64,000 nt of DNA from an uncultured Chitinophaga sp. (GCF_946479755.1 NZ_CAMLHC010000007.1:62001-126000); one strand, 5' to 3'; shown: positions 26,769 through 36,237, counted from the first letter of the stretch. Notes: generated by a model not told the origin, from the sequence alone. Translations and numbers: made by a program.

Positions 26769-27787
26769 TACAAGGACATGGAGATGACGCTTACCTGTTT
26801 GACCGCCCCATTGTGGCTGACTTCAGCTCCAATGTATACTATGGCGGTATGCAGGAGAAACTGGCACAGCATATCGCCGGCCATATTCGGGGCGCCGGCC
26901 ACTATCCGGACCCGGAAGGGGGCAAGCTGCAACAGCAGATCGGGCAGCGCACCGAACTGACGCCCGGTATGGTGATGGTCACCAACGGTGGCACAGAAGC
27001 TATCTACCTGGTGGCACAGGCCTTCCGCGGCGCTTCCACCACGGTGGTGGTGCCTACGTTCGCCGAATACGCCGATGCCTGTAAACTGCACGGGCACGAG
27101 GTAAGTTATTTTTTCCGGGAGAAACTGGAACCGGATACCCGGTTCATCACCGACCTGGTTTTTATTTGTAATCCCAACAACCCTACGGCGCAGGCAACGA
27201 GCGAAGAAGCACTGTTGCAACTTGTACAGTTTAACAGCCGCAGCACTTTTATCATTGACGAGGCCTACATAGAATTTACCCGTAACGCCGACAGCCTGCT
27301 GCCACACCTGCACCGGCTGTCCAATGTGCTGGTCCTGCGCTCGCTGACAAAGTCCTGCTGTATCCCCGGCCTGCGGCTGGGTTACCTGGCCGGACAGAAA
27401 GCACTGCTCGATAAAGTGCGGGCTTTCCGTATGCCCTGGTCGGTCAACAGCCTGGCACTGGAAGCCGGGCACTATATCATGGACCATCCGGCGGAGTTTG
27501 AGGTGCCGGTAGATGCGTTGCTGGCCGATACTTACCAGCTGTGGGAAGGCGTGCGTAAAATGCCGGAGTTCAGGGTGCATCCTACGCATACCCACTATTT
27601 TATGTTTGAAACGCTGACGGGGACCGCTGCGGCGCTGAAATTGTGGCTGGTCAACAACTACGGCATCCTGATCCGGGACGCGTCCAATTTCTACGGGCTG
27701 GAACAGGGGCATTGCCGGATTGCCTGCCGTAACCAGGAAGATAATACGTTACTATTAACAGCACTGCGTAAATGGACCCTTTCGTAA
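26765..27787 (+). CDS. cobD: Threonine-phosphate decarboxylase-like PLP enzyme
   Basis: The 340-residue fold-type I aminotransferase-like protein has the features VTNGGTEAIYLVAQAF, FICNPNNPT and IIDEAYIEF. The PLP lysine is in LTKSCCIPGLRLGYLAG. The family includes histidinol-phosphate aminotransferases and L-threonine-O-3-phosphate decarboxylase. Its place between cbiP and cbiB, with overlaps on both sides, points to the decarboxylase that makes (R)-1-amino-2-propanol O-2-phosphate for the nucleotide loop of B12. Family membership is clear; the exact reaction is inferred from context. Confidence 0.88.
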   Translation: MIQGHGDDAYLFDRPIVADFSSNVYYGGMQEKLAQHIAGHIRGAGHYPDPEGGKLQQQIGQRTELTPGMVMVTNGGTEAIYLVAQAFRGASTTVVVPTFAEYADACKLHGHEVSYFFREKLEPDTRFITDLVFICNPNNPTAQATSEEALLQLVQFNSRSTFIIDEAYIEFTRNADSLLPHLHRLSNVLVLRSLTKSCCIPGLRLGYLAGQKALLDKVRAFRMPWSVNSLALEAGHYIMDHPAEFEVPVDALLADTYQLWEGVRKMPEFRVHPTHTHYFMFETLTGTAAALKLWLVNNYGILIRDASNFYGLEQGHCRIACRNQEDNTLLLTALRKWTLS

Positions 27788-28707
27788 AATTCGTGTTGCC
27801 GTTATGGTTAGGTTATGTGCTGGACTTGCTGCTGGGCGATCCCAGAAGCTGGCCGCATCCTGTAAAGTATTACGGGAGGCTGATAGCTTTCTTCACCCGT
27901 CAGCTTAACCATGGCAAAGGACGGCTGTGGAAAGGCGCGCTGATGACGGCCGGTTTATGCATCGTTGTCTTTTTCCTTTTTTATGCCGTACAACGCTGGC
28001 TGGAACCGTGGCCGTGGGCACAGGTGCTGTTTGCATCGGTCATGGTGTTTTTTGCATTGGCCAACAGAAGCTTGTTGCAGGAAGGCGGCGAAGTATTTGA
28101 TACCCTGCAGCAGCAGGGGCTGGAAGCCGGACGTAAGCGCCTTTCCTGGATCGTAGGACGTGATACCGCTGCCTTGTCGCCCGGACAGATACGGACAGCC
28201 GTGATGGAGTCGATGTCTGAAAACCTGAGCGATGGCGTCATTGCACCGCTGTTTTACTACGCACTGCTGGGAGTGCCGGGGATGATGCTGTACAAGATGA
28301 TCAACACCCTCGATTCCATGATCGGGTATAAGAACGACCAATACCTGTATTTCGGCAGGGTAGCCGCCCGGCTGGATGACGTGGCGAACTTTATTCCGGC
28401 GAGACTGACAGCGTTGCTGATGATCATTGTCACGGGCAGCGGCAGGGCGGTGCGGTATGTGCGGCGTTTTGGCCGTGCGCATGCCAGTCCCAATGCCGGT
28501 TATCCGGAGGCCGCGCTGGCAGGCATCCTTCATTGTCGTTTTGGTGGGCCCAATACCTACCATGGCCGTGTGGTGGTGAAGCCCTATATTGGCGAACAAC
28601 CCCGCGATATTGCGCATACCGACTTCCGTAAGGTGCGGTATGTCAACCATGCAGCTACATTGCTGATGGTATTGATGATTGGCCTGATAGCCTTTTTTAT
28701 TATTTAA
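27772..28707 (+). CDS. cbiB: Adenosylcobinamide-phosphate synthase
   Basis: The 311-residue membrane protein shows the CbiB hallmarks: GYVLDLLLGDPRSWPHPVK at the N-terminus, then TAVMESMSENLSDGVIAPLF, NTLDSMIGYKN, and the C-terminal APN-type segment HASPNAGYPEAALAGIL. It joins cobyric acid to aminopropanol phosphate. The start overlaps the preceding gene by 16 bases, which fits an operon with translational coupling. Confidence 0.95.
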   Translation: MDPFVKFVLPLWLGYVLDLLLGDPRSWPHPVKYYGRLIAFFTRQLNHGKGRLWKGALMTAGLCIVVFFLFYAVQRWLEPWPWAQVLFASVMVFFALANRSLLQEGGEVFDTLQQQGLEAGRKRLSWIVGRDTAALSPGQIRTAVMESMSENLSDGVIAPLFYYALLGVPGMMLYKMINTLDSMIGYKNDQYLYFGRVAARLDDVANFIPARLTALLMIIVTGSGRAVRYVRRFGRAHASPNAGYPEAALAGILHCRFGGPNTYHGRVVVKPYIGEQPRDIAHTDFRKVRYVNHAATLLMVLMIGLIAFFII

Positions 28708-28714
28708 TGCCGAT

Positions 28715-29563
28715 ATGGAGCAATCATTTCAGAGAATAAGCATTTTAAGCTGCGGATGGCTGGGTAAGCCGCTGGCGATAGCGCTGCAACGCAGGGGCCA
28801 TGCTGTGAAGGGCGCCCGTACATCCGCCGGAGGCGTAGAAGAACTGAAGACAGCAGGGATAGATGGTTATGTGGTGGTGTTAAACGACACGCAGCCGGAA
28901 GCGCCGGAGGCTTTCTGGGATGCGGATGTACTGGTCGTCAATGTGCCACCCCGCAACAGGGAGAGGGGCGTACAGGCGCATATTCAGGAAATTCGCGCGC
29001 TGCGGGAAAAACTGGAAGCCACAGGCATCAAAAAAGTACTTTTCGTGAGTTCCACGTCGGTGTATGCCGATGTCAACGGGGAAGTAACGGAAACGAATAT
29101 GGTCATGCCGGATACGCCTAATGGTGCCGCGTTGCGGGAGGTGGAGCAACTGCTGTTGCAATCCCCCGTTTTTCGGACTACGGTGCTCCGTTTCGGTGGA
29201 CTGATCGGGTACGACCGCGTGCCTACGGCGGAAATAGTACAGTCCCCGCGCCGTAACAACGATGTGCCCATGAATGTCATACACCGGGACGATTGTATTG
29301 CCATTATCTGCCGGCTGATAGAAGAAGATGTATGGGGTGAAATCTTTAATGCCTGCGCCACGGGCCATCCGTTCCGCTACGAATACTACAGCGCGGCTGC
29401 CCGGGCGTTTGGGCTGCCGCTGCCGGAGAAACAACCGGTTGGCGCGCTGCCCTTTAAAACGGTGAACTCCGAAAAGCTGAAACAAAGGCTCGGCTATACG
29501 TTTATCTATGATGATCCGATGATTATATTTGAAGTGTCATCAGGGGAAAAACCCCTGCAATAA
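28715..29563 (+). CDS. NAD(P)-dependent epimerase/dehydratase, YeeZ-like
   Basis: The 282-residue atypical short-chain dehydrogenase begins with a nucleotide-binding strand-turn in ILSCGWLGKPLA, an altered Rossmann motif as in YeeZ proteins. It continues with VNVPPRN, KVLFVSSTSVYADVNG (Ser and Tyr-like catalytic area) and TVLRFGGLIG. Substrate is unknown. It follows cbiB by seven bases and is probably co-transcribed with the cobalamin genes, though nothing in the sequence links it to that pathway. Confidence 0.83.
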   Translation: MEQSFQRISILSCGWLGKPLAIALQRRGHAVKGARTSAGGVEELKTAGIDGYVVVLNDTQPEAPEAFWDADVLVVNVPPRNRERGVQAHIQEIRALREKLEATGIKKVLFVSSTSVYADVNGEVTETNMVMPDTPNGAALREVEQLLLQSPVFRTTVLRFGGLIGYDRVPTAEIVQSPRRNNDVPMNVIHRDDCIAIICRLIEEDVWGEIFNACATGHPFRYEYYSAAARAFGLPLPEKQPVGALPFKTVNSEKLKQRLGYTFIYDDPMIIFEVSSGEKPLQ

Positions 29564-29564
29564 C

Positions 29565-29876
29565 ATGGTTTTGTTGATCAAAAAGATATTTTGCCTGGGC
29601 GTGATCGCCGTGTTCCCGCTGTTCATGACGGCGTTGATGACGTTCCGTTTTCAGGACCCTATTCCCTTGTGGTGCAACTGGTGGCTGGGCGCTGCGCTGA
29701 TCTGGAGTGCTTTCTTTTACGCTATGATCAGCCCTCTTTTTTATAGAAAATATCCCATCTTTTTCCGTTGTTTTATTTGGGTAGGAATCCTTTCTTTTTT
29801 AATGGGTAGTGTTGCGTTTTGGTATTATTATAGCTTTGTGCCGGCTGATGAAACGTTGTTGTATAGCGGTTTTTGA
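29565..29876 (+). CDS. Small inner-membrane protein (103 aa)
   Basis: This short protein has three hydrophobic spans (about 5-25, 38-58 and 68-90) with aromatic-rich ends, for example WCNWWLGAALIWSAFFYAM and AFWYYYSF. ATG 29565 comes directly after the stop of the epimerase gene, so it appears to be the last gene of that transcript. I recognise no family. Confidence 0.6.
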   Translation: MVLLIKKIFCLGVIAVFPLFMTALMTFRFQDPIPLWCNWWLGAALIWSAFFYAMISPLFYRKYPIFFRCFIWVGILSFLMGSVAFWYYYSFVPADETLLYSGF

Positions 29877-29969
29877 TAGATGTGTTATCAGTGTGATCGG
29901 ATTTCTGTCAGTTGATGGTTGGTGTGAAAAGTTGCTTTAACTTAGCGAAACAATAATAATTTTTTGATC

Positions 29970-30380
29970 ATGGAATTACAGCTGATTTTAACCAAACTGG
30001 ATGTCCTGGATGAAAAATTCGATCGCAGGTTCAATGCATTGGAAACGGGGATCGGCACGCTGGAGAGCCAGGTGCACTCACTGGATGGGCGCATAGGTTC
30101 ACTGGAAAACCAGGTACGCTCACTGGATGGGCGTATAGGTTCACTGGAGAACCGTATGGGCTCACTGGAAAATCGCATGGGAACAATGGAGCTTCACATG
30201 AATTCACTGGAAAAGAAGGTGAGTTCACTGGAAGCCAAAGTGGACATGCGCTTTAGTGTGGTAGATCTTCGTTTTGAGGCGTTGGACAGTGTATTGTGCA
30301 TTATCCGGGAAGACATCGGGAAAATTGCGGAATGGGTACCTTTCCGCACGCCGCCGTTAGCACCGGTAAGGCGCGGTTAA
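29970..30380 (+). CDS. Heptad-repeat coiled-coil protein
   Basis: The 136-residue protein is soluble. Residues about 37-92 are eight consecutive seven-residue units of the type SLDGRIG/SLENRMG, with Leu and Ile/Val/Met in the a and d positions; this should form a parallel coiled-coil oligomer. The C-terminus (DLRFEALDSVLCIIRED, then a Pro-rich tail) is non-repetitive. There is no signal peptide. At the DNA level the heptads are 21-bp tandem repeats. I recognise no specific family or role. The gene is closed by a terminator. Confidence 0.78.
   Translation: MELQLILTKLDVLDEKFDRRFNALETGIGTLESQVHSLDGRIGSLENQVRSLDGRIGSLENRMGSLENRMGTMELHMNSLEKKVSSLEAKVDMRFSVVDLRFEALDSVLCIIREDIGKIAEWVPFRTPPLAPVRRG
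30078..30245 (+). repeat. 21-bp in-frame tandem repeat
   Basis: The word TCACTGG begins at 30078, 30099, 30120, 30141, 30162, 30204 and 30225, always in 21-bp register, with one diverged unit at 30183. The units differ by a few bases, so this is an ageing minisatellite that codes the coiled-coil heptads. Confidence 0.92.
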
Positions 30381-30424
30381 CAAGCTGTTAGCGTTGTCCA
30401 CATTGTTTACATGGAATCAATCGG

Positions 30425-30453
30425 GCCTGCTGCTTTTCGCAGTGGGCTTTTTT
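30425..30453 (+). terminator. Terminator of the coiled-coil gene
   Basis: A 9-bp stem with two G-T pairs (30425-30433 with 30439-30447, GCCTGCTGC/GCAGTGGGC) has a 5-base loop and is followed by six T. Confidence 0.7.
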
Positions 30454-30574
30454 ATTTGCCGTTCGTCCCGGCCGCTTGTTTTTTTGTCAGGTAAAAAGAT
30501 TAAATTGTATAGCTGTTTGATGCCAACGACAGCCATTTCTCTGATTTACCTAAACATCTAAACCTAACGTAGCC

Positions 30575-30904
30575 GTGAACCTGCTATTCATAGGCATTGT
30601 TGCCTTGTCCCTATGGTTGCTGTACCTCCAGTACAAAAGCAATGCCCGCAAAAGAAGCCGTATGCTGACCCCGGTGCGGCCAGCCAGCATCCTGAAAATA
30701 AACAGTTACACCTCTTTCGGCATTATGGCCACCGTACAGTTTAAAGACGACGGCTGTCCGCAGCCGGGCGACCGTATCCAGCGTGAGGAGGGAAGCCTGT
30801 ACAAGATTACCGGTGTTTTACCGGAAAACAACCCTGAAAAAGCCATCGGACAGTTGGAGGAAAACACCAAAAGAGTGTGGGACTGCCGCCTGGAAAAACT
30901 GTGA
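30575..30904 (+). CDS. Hypothetical membrane-anchored protein (109 aa)
   Basis: The product starts with one membrane span (LLFIGIVALSLWLLYLQY, residues 3-20), then a basic stretch KSNARKRSRM and a small soluble domain of about 70 residues that looks beta-rich (FGIMATVQFKDDGCPQPGD). The apparent start is a GTG. The soluble part probably faces the cytoplasm by the positive-inside rule. I recognise no family. It converges with the DNA glycosylase gene, with nine bases between the stops. Confidence 0.6.
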   Translation: MNLLFIGIVALSLWLLYLQYKSNARKRSRMLTPVRPASILKINSYTSFGIMATVQFKDDGCPQPGDRIQREEGSLYKITGVLPENNPEKAIGQLEENTKRVWDCRLEKL

Positions 30905-30913
30905 TGAGACAGG

Positions 30914-31600
30914 CTACTGTTCGAACGCGGTAAGGTACTTATCTACATACGCCTCCTTTGTCTTACTCTTATACTGCATCACGAACCTGGGATGCTCCAG
31001 TGGGACCACCTTTTCGAAGAACTGTTCTTTTTTGTTCAGGGCCTCGAAGAAAGCGGCATTTTTGCCGGTGCCCATCACATAGCATACCGAGGTGTCTATG
31101 TCCCAGGTAAGCTGTTTGCGGAGGCTTTCTATGATAAAAGGGGTGACGGCTTTCGTCAGCGCCGGGCTGTCGTAATAGTTGTAGTTGACTTCTTTACCGC
31201 CGGGTTGCAGTTGGGTGAAACCGAGCGGGCATATGGAGCTGATGTAGAATTGATGGTAGAATTTTTTTACGCCGCCATAGGCGTCTATCACGTCGTAAAC
31301 GAATACCGATGAGGGCTCATGGCTTTTAAACCCCTGTATGTTGATGCCGCACTTCTCTGCCATCCGTTTGGTGTCGGTGAAGGGCACGCCCGTAGCACCG
31401 GAGCCCAGGCGGCCGGGATTAATGCCTAGTATCATCCGGCGGCGTGCATGATCGTCGTAATACTTCTTATAGAACTGCTCCATGATCCCGTTGATCTCCG
31501 GGTTTTCACGGAACGGGTTCATAATGCGGATACCGTCGGGCAGACGGCCGCTGAATACAAGGTTTTTATTAAAATCGATGATCTGGTCTGCAAATGTCAT
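30914..31600 (-). CDS. Uracil-DNA glycosylase superfamily protein, SMUG2-like
   Basis: The 228-residue protein carries the two uracil-DNA glycosylase motifs: GINPGRLGSGATGVPFTDT (residues 59-77; motif 1 with Asn61) and EHPRF (202-206; motif 2). It resembles the SMUG2/DUF4918 type described in Pedobacter, which acts on uracil and xanthine in DNA. The likely role is base-excision repair of deaminated bases. It lies 39 bases downstream of the histidine kinase gene on the same strand; a -7-like TATCTTGG in that gap may give it its own promoter. Confidence 0.83.
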   Translation of the reverse strand: MTFADQIIDFNKNLVFSGRLPDGIRIMNPFRENPEINGIMEQFYKKYYDDHARRRMILGINPGRLGSGATGVPFTDTKRMAEKCGINIQGFKSHEPSSVFVYDVIDAYGGVKKFYHQFYISSICPLGFTQLQPGGKEVNYNYYDSPALTKAVTPFIIESLRKQLTWDIDTSVCYVMGTGKNAAFFEALNKKEQFFEKVVPLEHPRFVMQYKSKTKEAYVDKYLTAFEQ

Positions 31601-31639
31601 TCTCCCAAGATAAAACAGAAACCGGGAATATCCTGAAGA

Positions 31640-33766
31640 TTATACCAGCAGGCCGTGCGCGCTGATTTTCTCAAGGATGTCTTCTTCGCGGTACGGCTTC
31701 ATGATGTAGTCATTCAGACCGCTGTTCATGTAGCTGGCCACATCATCGTCCAGTATATTACCGGTGATGGCGATGATGGTAACGCCGGCCTTTTTCTTGT
31801 CCGGCAACTGCCGTATCTGTTGCGTCAGCGCGATACCGTCCATGCCGGGAAGATCGATGTCTGTCAGGACCATATCGAAAGATTCGCGGGAATAGATGGC
31901 CAGTGCCTCTTCGGCGGAACCGGTGATGACGTGTGAGATCCCAAGCCTGTCCAGCAGCAAGGCCAGCAGTTTTTGGTTCAGCACACTGTCTTCCACTACC
32001 AGCAGCCGGATGTGTGCAGGTGTGGTTGGGGTGTCAGGGGATTCGGTAGTGTTGTTCACGGGCATGGTAATTTTAATGGTACCGGGTGTTTGTACAACAG
32101 CGGGATACCTTATTTCAAAATAGAACGTAGTGCCTTTTCCGGGAGTACTCTTCACTTCTATTTTCCCATCATGCAGGTCGATGATTTTTTTGGCGATATA
32201 CAGCCCGAGGCCGCTGCCTTTGGCGATACCGTTGCTGCCTTGTGTAAACGCGTCAAACAGGGTAGGGAGCACCTCTGCCGGGATACCGCTGCCGGTATCT
32301 TTGACAGACACCTGTAACAGCTCTGCGTCACGCAGATAAGCTGTCACCGTCACTTCTCCCTTGCTGGTGTATTTGATGGCGTTGGCGACCAGGTTGATCA
32401 GCACCTGTTTCAGGCGGAACACATCCCCGTATACCATTTGTGTGGTGGGGAAGTAAATGCACGGCTGTAACCGGAGCGATTTGATATTGGCCTGCACCTG
32501 TAAACTCCTGCAGACTTCTTCGATGGCGGTACGGGGGGAGAACTTCTCCTGCTTCAGGGAAGGTTTACCGCTTTCCATCTGCGTGTAATCCAGTACGTTA
32601 TTCACTACGGACAACAGCATCTCTGCGGAATTGCGGATAGCGGCGGACGTTTCCCCGGGCTGCTCCCGCTCCAGCTGGTTGGTATAACCCAGCAGGGAGT
32701 GGATCGGCGTCCGTATTTCATGGCTCATCGTAGAGGCAAACTCACTCTTCTGCCGCGCAAATTTCTCCGCCTGCTGCTTGGAACGAAGCAGGGCCAGGTC
32801 GTATCGGTATAACCGGATGATACCATAAATGATGATGCCGGTCAACAATAACAGCAAAGGGATTTCCCAATAGGTGTGCCGGTCCATGGTGTACAGGGAG
32901 TTGCCAATGTTCTGGCTCAACAAAGATCTTTTCTTGTCCGTTTCTGCCACCATATTCTTCCGCAGGTTGGCAAGCACCTGCTGAAGGGCGTTGAACAACC
33001 GCTGATTGGCCATGACGAGCGCATATTCCTTGCGGTTGAGGTTAGCATGACTTTGTGCCGCCTGCCGCATGAACTGCTGGTAGCTTTGCTGCATCCGCTT
33101 CAGGTCTGCCGAAGAAATCACGGTACCCTGGCTGTCACCGCCAGCATCCCTTTTGATGACCTTTACTTCCTGGTTGGTCTGTACCGCCGCTTTATTGGAA
33201 ATGGCGTCCTTGATGCGGCCCAGCAATTTCTTTTTGGGTTTTACCGTGGAAGACGAGGAAGTGATAATGGTATCTATCTGTTCCCGCTGGGGCAGTTTTA
33301 TCTTTTTCAGTTCCTGTATCACGACCGGCGTGGCGGCAGTATCCCATTGCTGCGACAATTGCAGCAGGGAATCCACATACAGCCGGGTATGGAGGAACAG
33401 CTGCGTCTTTTCTTCCTTGTCGGCCAGCAGCTCCTGCACCTGTTTCTGTTTGGAGGCAGCGCCGATGGCGGTATCAATATGGGAACTCACCGCTTCCAGG
33501 GAAGCCACGTATGAGTGGAGATAAGCCGGATCGTAGGTAAGGGTGTAAAAACGGAAGTCGTTGTCAGCGGCATATAACAATTGCACGGCCTGATCAATGT
33601 GCCCGGCGTCTGTTTTGGTGGCCACAAGGTCCCTCACACCCGCACTCAGCTGATCGGCCGCCCGCTTGCGCAGAAAAATAATCATAAAGAAAGTAACCAA
33701 TATGATTACCATCAGGATGACGACTGCGAACCGGAAAAAACTTTTTCTTTCGTGGGCGTTGTACAT
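31640..33766 (-). CDS. Hybrid histidine kinase with receiver domain
   Basis: The 708-residue protein has an N-terminal span (about 10-32), a long helical periplasmic region, a second span (IPLLLLLTGIIIYGIIRLYRY), then a HisKA domain with the phospho-acceptor His in STMSHEIRTPIHSLLGY. The ATPase domain has N box LINLVANAIKYT, a G1 box around DTGSGIP and GSGLGLYIAKKI. A C-terminal receiver has the phospho-Asp in MVLTDIDLPGMDG. It senses an unknown periplasmic signal. No DNA-binding output or response regulator is adjacent. ATG 33766 is preferred because it leads directly into the first span. Confidence 0.92.
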   Translation of the reverse strand: MYNAHERKSFFRFAVVILMVIILVTFFMIIFLRKRAADQLSAGVRDLVATKTDAGHIDQAVQLLYAADNDFRFYTLTYDPAYLHSYVASLEAVSSHIDTAIGAASKQKQVQELLADKEEKTQLFLHTRLYVDSLLQLSQQWDTAATPVVIQELKKIKLPQREQIDTIITSSSSTVKPKKKLLGRIKDAISNKAAVQTNQEVKVIKRDAGGDSQGTVISSADLKRMQQSYQQFMRQAAQSHANLNRKEYALVMANQRLFNALQQVLANLRKNMVAETDKKRSLLSQNIGNSLYTMDRHTYWEIPLLLLLTGIIIYGIIRLYRYDLALLRSKQQAEKFARQKSEFASTMSHEIRTPIHSLLGYTNQLEREQPGETSAAIRNSAEMLLSVVNNVLDYTQMESGKPSLKQEKFSPRTAIEEVCRSLQVQANIKSLRLQPCIYFPTTQMVYGDVFRLKQVLINLVANAIKYTSKGEVTVTAYLRDAELLQVSVKDTGSGIPAEVLPTLFDAFTQGSNGIAKGSGLGLYIAKKIIDLHDGKIEVKSTPGKGTTFYFEIRYPAVVQTPGTIKITMPVNNTTESPDTPTTPAHIRLLVVEDSVLNQKLLALLLDRLGISHVITGSAEEALAIYSRESFDMVLTDIDLPGMDGIALTQQIRQLPDKKKAGVTIIAITGNILDDDVASYMNSGLNDYIMKPYREEDILEKISAHGLLV

Positions 33767-34025
33767 TATTGCATGGATTGGTAGTTGGCACGAAAGAGTC
33801 AATGTCACTCCCCGGCGACGTGAAATTAACTCATTTTCCGTATTGCTGGTAATAGCCACTCATAGTGAATATGTTGATGGGTATGTGTTTTGAAACAATG
33901 TATATATGTATTATGATTATGTATGTATTATTCGTTTTTTAAATTCTATATTCAAGTAAATGTTATTTAAAGGTAATTTGTACATTGCCGCTCTATTCTA
34001 CATCAATAACACTTTCGTGGACGAT

Positions 34026-35255
34026 ATGAAGTACTATTTCTGGATGATGGCCCTGATATGCTCCGGCATACTGACCGCCACCGCTCAATCCCCCGCACCA
34101 GACCCCGGCTACCGCCTGCTGAATGCAAAAAACATCATCGTAAACAGGAACTTTTACCTGTTTACCCTGCTGGAACAACTGCCGGAAGTCAACGGCCTCC
34201 TGGTGAAAGACACTGCCCAGCAACGCTGGAATAACATCTTCCGCGAAAAACTACAGTCATCCCGCACACCGGAAGACCTCCGGCTGGACGATGCCACGGT
34301 CGCCCGGTTCAGCACCCACTGGACGCAAATGCTGCAACAGCACCCCCGGGAGATGGGCGTCCTCCTGCAGCATATGCGCCGCTCCGGTTTTTTCCAGCTG
34401 TATGCCGCCGGCCCGGACAGCACGTTGCTGACAAAAGCCTGGCAGGACGCCGCCCGTGGCGTGAACTATATCCTCAACGCCTATACGACCAATAAAGGGC
34501 TCCGCTACCCTAAAATAGATTCCGCTGCGTTCTACGTGGAAAGTCCGGCCTATAAAGATTCGCTGACACAGCTGTTGCGCACCCGGGCCCGTAAAAAAAC
34601 GCGTACCCCGCTGTTTTTCCAGCCGTCGCTGGAAGTAGCCACCGGGTTATTGCAACTCAACAAACACGATGAGTGCGCCCGGTATATGCCGCTGGAAGAA
34701 ACTAACGCCGGCGCCTATGCGAAAGTGAAATCGGTCAACTGGGATAAATATACCTACTCCGCATTGCTTATCCCCGGCGCCGGTCCGGGTAATAACGATC
34801 CTATCAGCGACGCCGGCAAAAACCGCTGCCGCATCGGGGCGGACATGTACCATAAAGGCAGCGCGCCCTTTATTATCGTCTCCGGCGGGCATGTGCATCC
34901 GTTCGGAACACCTTATGCAGAAGCGGTGGAGATGAAGAAATATATGGTCAATGAACTGAAAGTGCCTGCCGACGCTGTCATTGTAGAGCCTCATGCCCGG
35001 CATACCACCACCAATGTGCGCAACGCTGTCCGCATTGCCTGGAAAAGCGGCATGCCCCTGGAGAAACGGATGCTGTGTGTGTCAGATGCGCTGCAACTCT
35101 ATTATGTCAGCAGCCCGGTGTTCAGCAAACGCTGTGAAGAAGAACTGAGTTACCAGCCGGCGGCTGAAATCCGGCAGGCCGACCTGTACTATCTCTCTTT
35201 TGTGCCGGACCTGAAATCACTGCAGGCCAATGCGATGGACCCCCTCGATCCCTGA
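34026..35255 (+). CDS. Exported YdcF/DUF218-like protein
   Basis: The 409-residue product has a signal sequence ending in LTATAQ, a helical N-terminal half of unknown kind (about 25-225) and a C-terminal DUF218 (YdcF/SanA-like) domain (about 235-400). In that domain LLIPGAGPGNNDPISDAGKN, FIIVSGGHVHPFGTPYAEA, EPHARHTTTNVRNAVRI and the final Asp/Ser-rich strands are recognisable. DUF218 proteins act in envelope functions and one binds S-adenosylmethionine, but no reaction is established. ATG 34026 is chosen because it opens the signal sequence; the frame extends upstream without conserved content. Confidence 0.78.
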   Translation: MKYYFWMMALICSGILTATAQSPAPDPGYRLLNAKNIIVNRNFYLFTLLEQLPEVNGLLVKDTAQQRWNNIFREKLQSSRTPEDLRLDDATVARFSTHWTQMLQQHPREMGVLLQHMRRSGFFQLYAAGPDSTLLTKAWQDAARGVNYILNAYTTNKGLRYPKIDSAAFYVESPAYKDSLTQLLRTRARKKTRTPLFFQPSLEVATGLLQLNKHDECARYMPLEETNAGAYAKVKSVNWDKYTYSALLIPGAGPGNNDPISDAGKNRCRIGADMYHKGSAPFIIVSGGHVHPFGTPYAEAVEMKKYMVNELKVPADAVIVEPHARHTTTNVRNAVRIAWKSGMPLEKRMLCVSDALQLYYVSSPVFSKRCEEELSYQPAAEIRQADLYYLSFVPDLKSLQANAMDPLDP

Positions 35256-35316
35256 TCGCGGCACACAATATGCTTCATGGTGAATCGTCTTCCTTTTTGT
35301 TCATAAAACACACAAC

Positions 35317-36237
35317 ATGTATACTATCCTCGGCGCCGGCGGCGTAATCGCCAACGAACTGGCAAAAGAACTGGTAAAAAACGGAAAAAAGGTACGCCTG
35401 GTGAGCCGCTCCCCGCAAGCTGTTGCCGGTATCACCGACCTGGTGGCAGCTGATATCACGGACGCCGCCCAAACCCGTCGCGCCGTGGCCGGCGCCACAG
35501 TGGTCTTCCTCACCGCCGGCCTGAAATATGACCATAAGGTATGGGGCGCCCTGTGGCCCCGCATCATGACCAACGTCATCGATGCCTGTAAAGCGGAAGG
35601 CGCTAAACTGATCTTCTTCGATAACGTATACCCCTACGGGTTAGTCGACGGACCGATGAAAGAATCCGAGTCCTATCACCCCGTCAGCAAAAAAGGAAAA
35701 GTCCGCGCCGCCATCGCGACCCAGCTGATGGACGAGGTGAAAGCCGGCCGCCTGACCGCCACCATCGCCAGGGCAGCGGATTTCTACGGCCCCGGCGCCG
35801 ATAAAACCGGCTTCCTCAACCTGCTGATCATCGACAAATTCCGGAAGAACAGTTCCGCCATGTGGCTCGGAAAAGATAACGTCACTCACAGCTACACTTT
35901 CACCCCCGACGCCGGCAGAGGACTTTACCTGCTCTCACAGGATGAATCCTCTTTTAACCAGGTATGGCATCTGCCCACCAGCAATCCGGCTCCGGACGGA
36001 AAAGGGTATATGGCGCTCATCGCAGCACAGATGGGCGTAAAGCCGAAGTATATGAAGCTGAACGGCTTCCTGATCGGCCTTACCGGTTTGTTCGATACCA
36101 CTATCCGGGAACTGGGAGAGATGTTGTACCAAAACAACTACCCCTATATTTTCGATTCTTCCAAATTCGAAAAACACTTTAATGTAAAACCCACTTCCTA
36201 CGAAGAAGGAGTCAGATTGACCCTGCAATATGAATAG
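35317..36237 (+). CDS. NAD-dependent epimerase/dehydratase family protein
   Basis: The 306-residue atypical short-chain dehydrogenase has a Rossmann motif GAGGVIANELA at the extreme N-terminus, a VAADITDA cofactor-specificity strand and a FFDNVYPYG segment in the place of the catalytic Tyr region. A C-terminal half binds substrate. No usual YxxxK is obvious, though Tyr and Lys are nearby in YHPVSKKGK. Substrate is unknown. The gene precedes the SAM riboswitch and is a separate unit. Confidence 0.85.
   Translation: MYTILGAGGVIANELAKELVKNGKKVRLVSRSPQAVAGITDLVAADITDAAQTRRAVAGATVVFLTAGLKYDHKVWGALWPRIMTNVIDACKAEGAKLIFFDNVYPYGLVDGPMKESESYHPVSKKGKVRAAIATQLMDEVKAGRLTATIARAADFYGPGADKTGFLNLLIIDKFRKNSSAMWLGKDNVTHSYTFTPDAGRGLYLLSQDESSFNQVWHLPTSNPAPDGKGYMALIAAQMGVKPKYMKLNGFLIGLTGLFDTTIRELGEMLYQNNYPYIFDSSKFEKHFNVKPTSYEEGVRLTLQYE

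Noticed and set aside
30078..30245. Possible CRISPR-like array
   Set aside because: The repeats are contiguous 21-bp units without spacers and are in frame with a coiled-coil gene.
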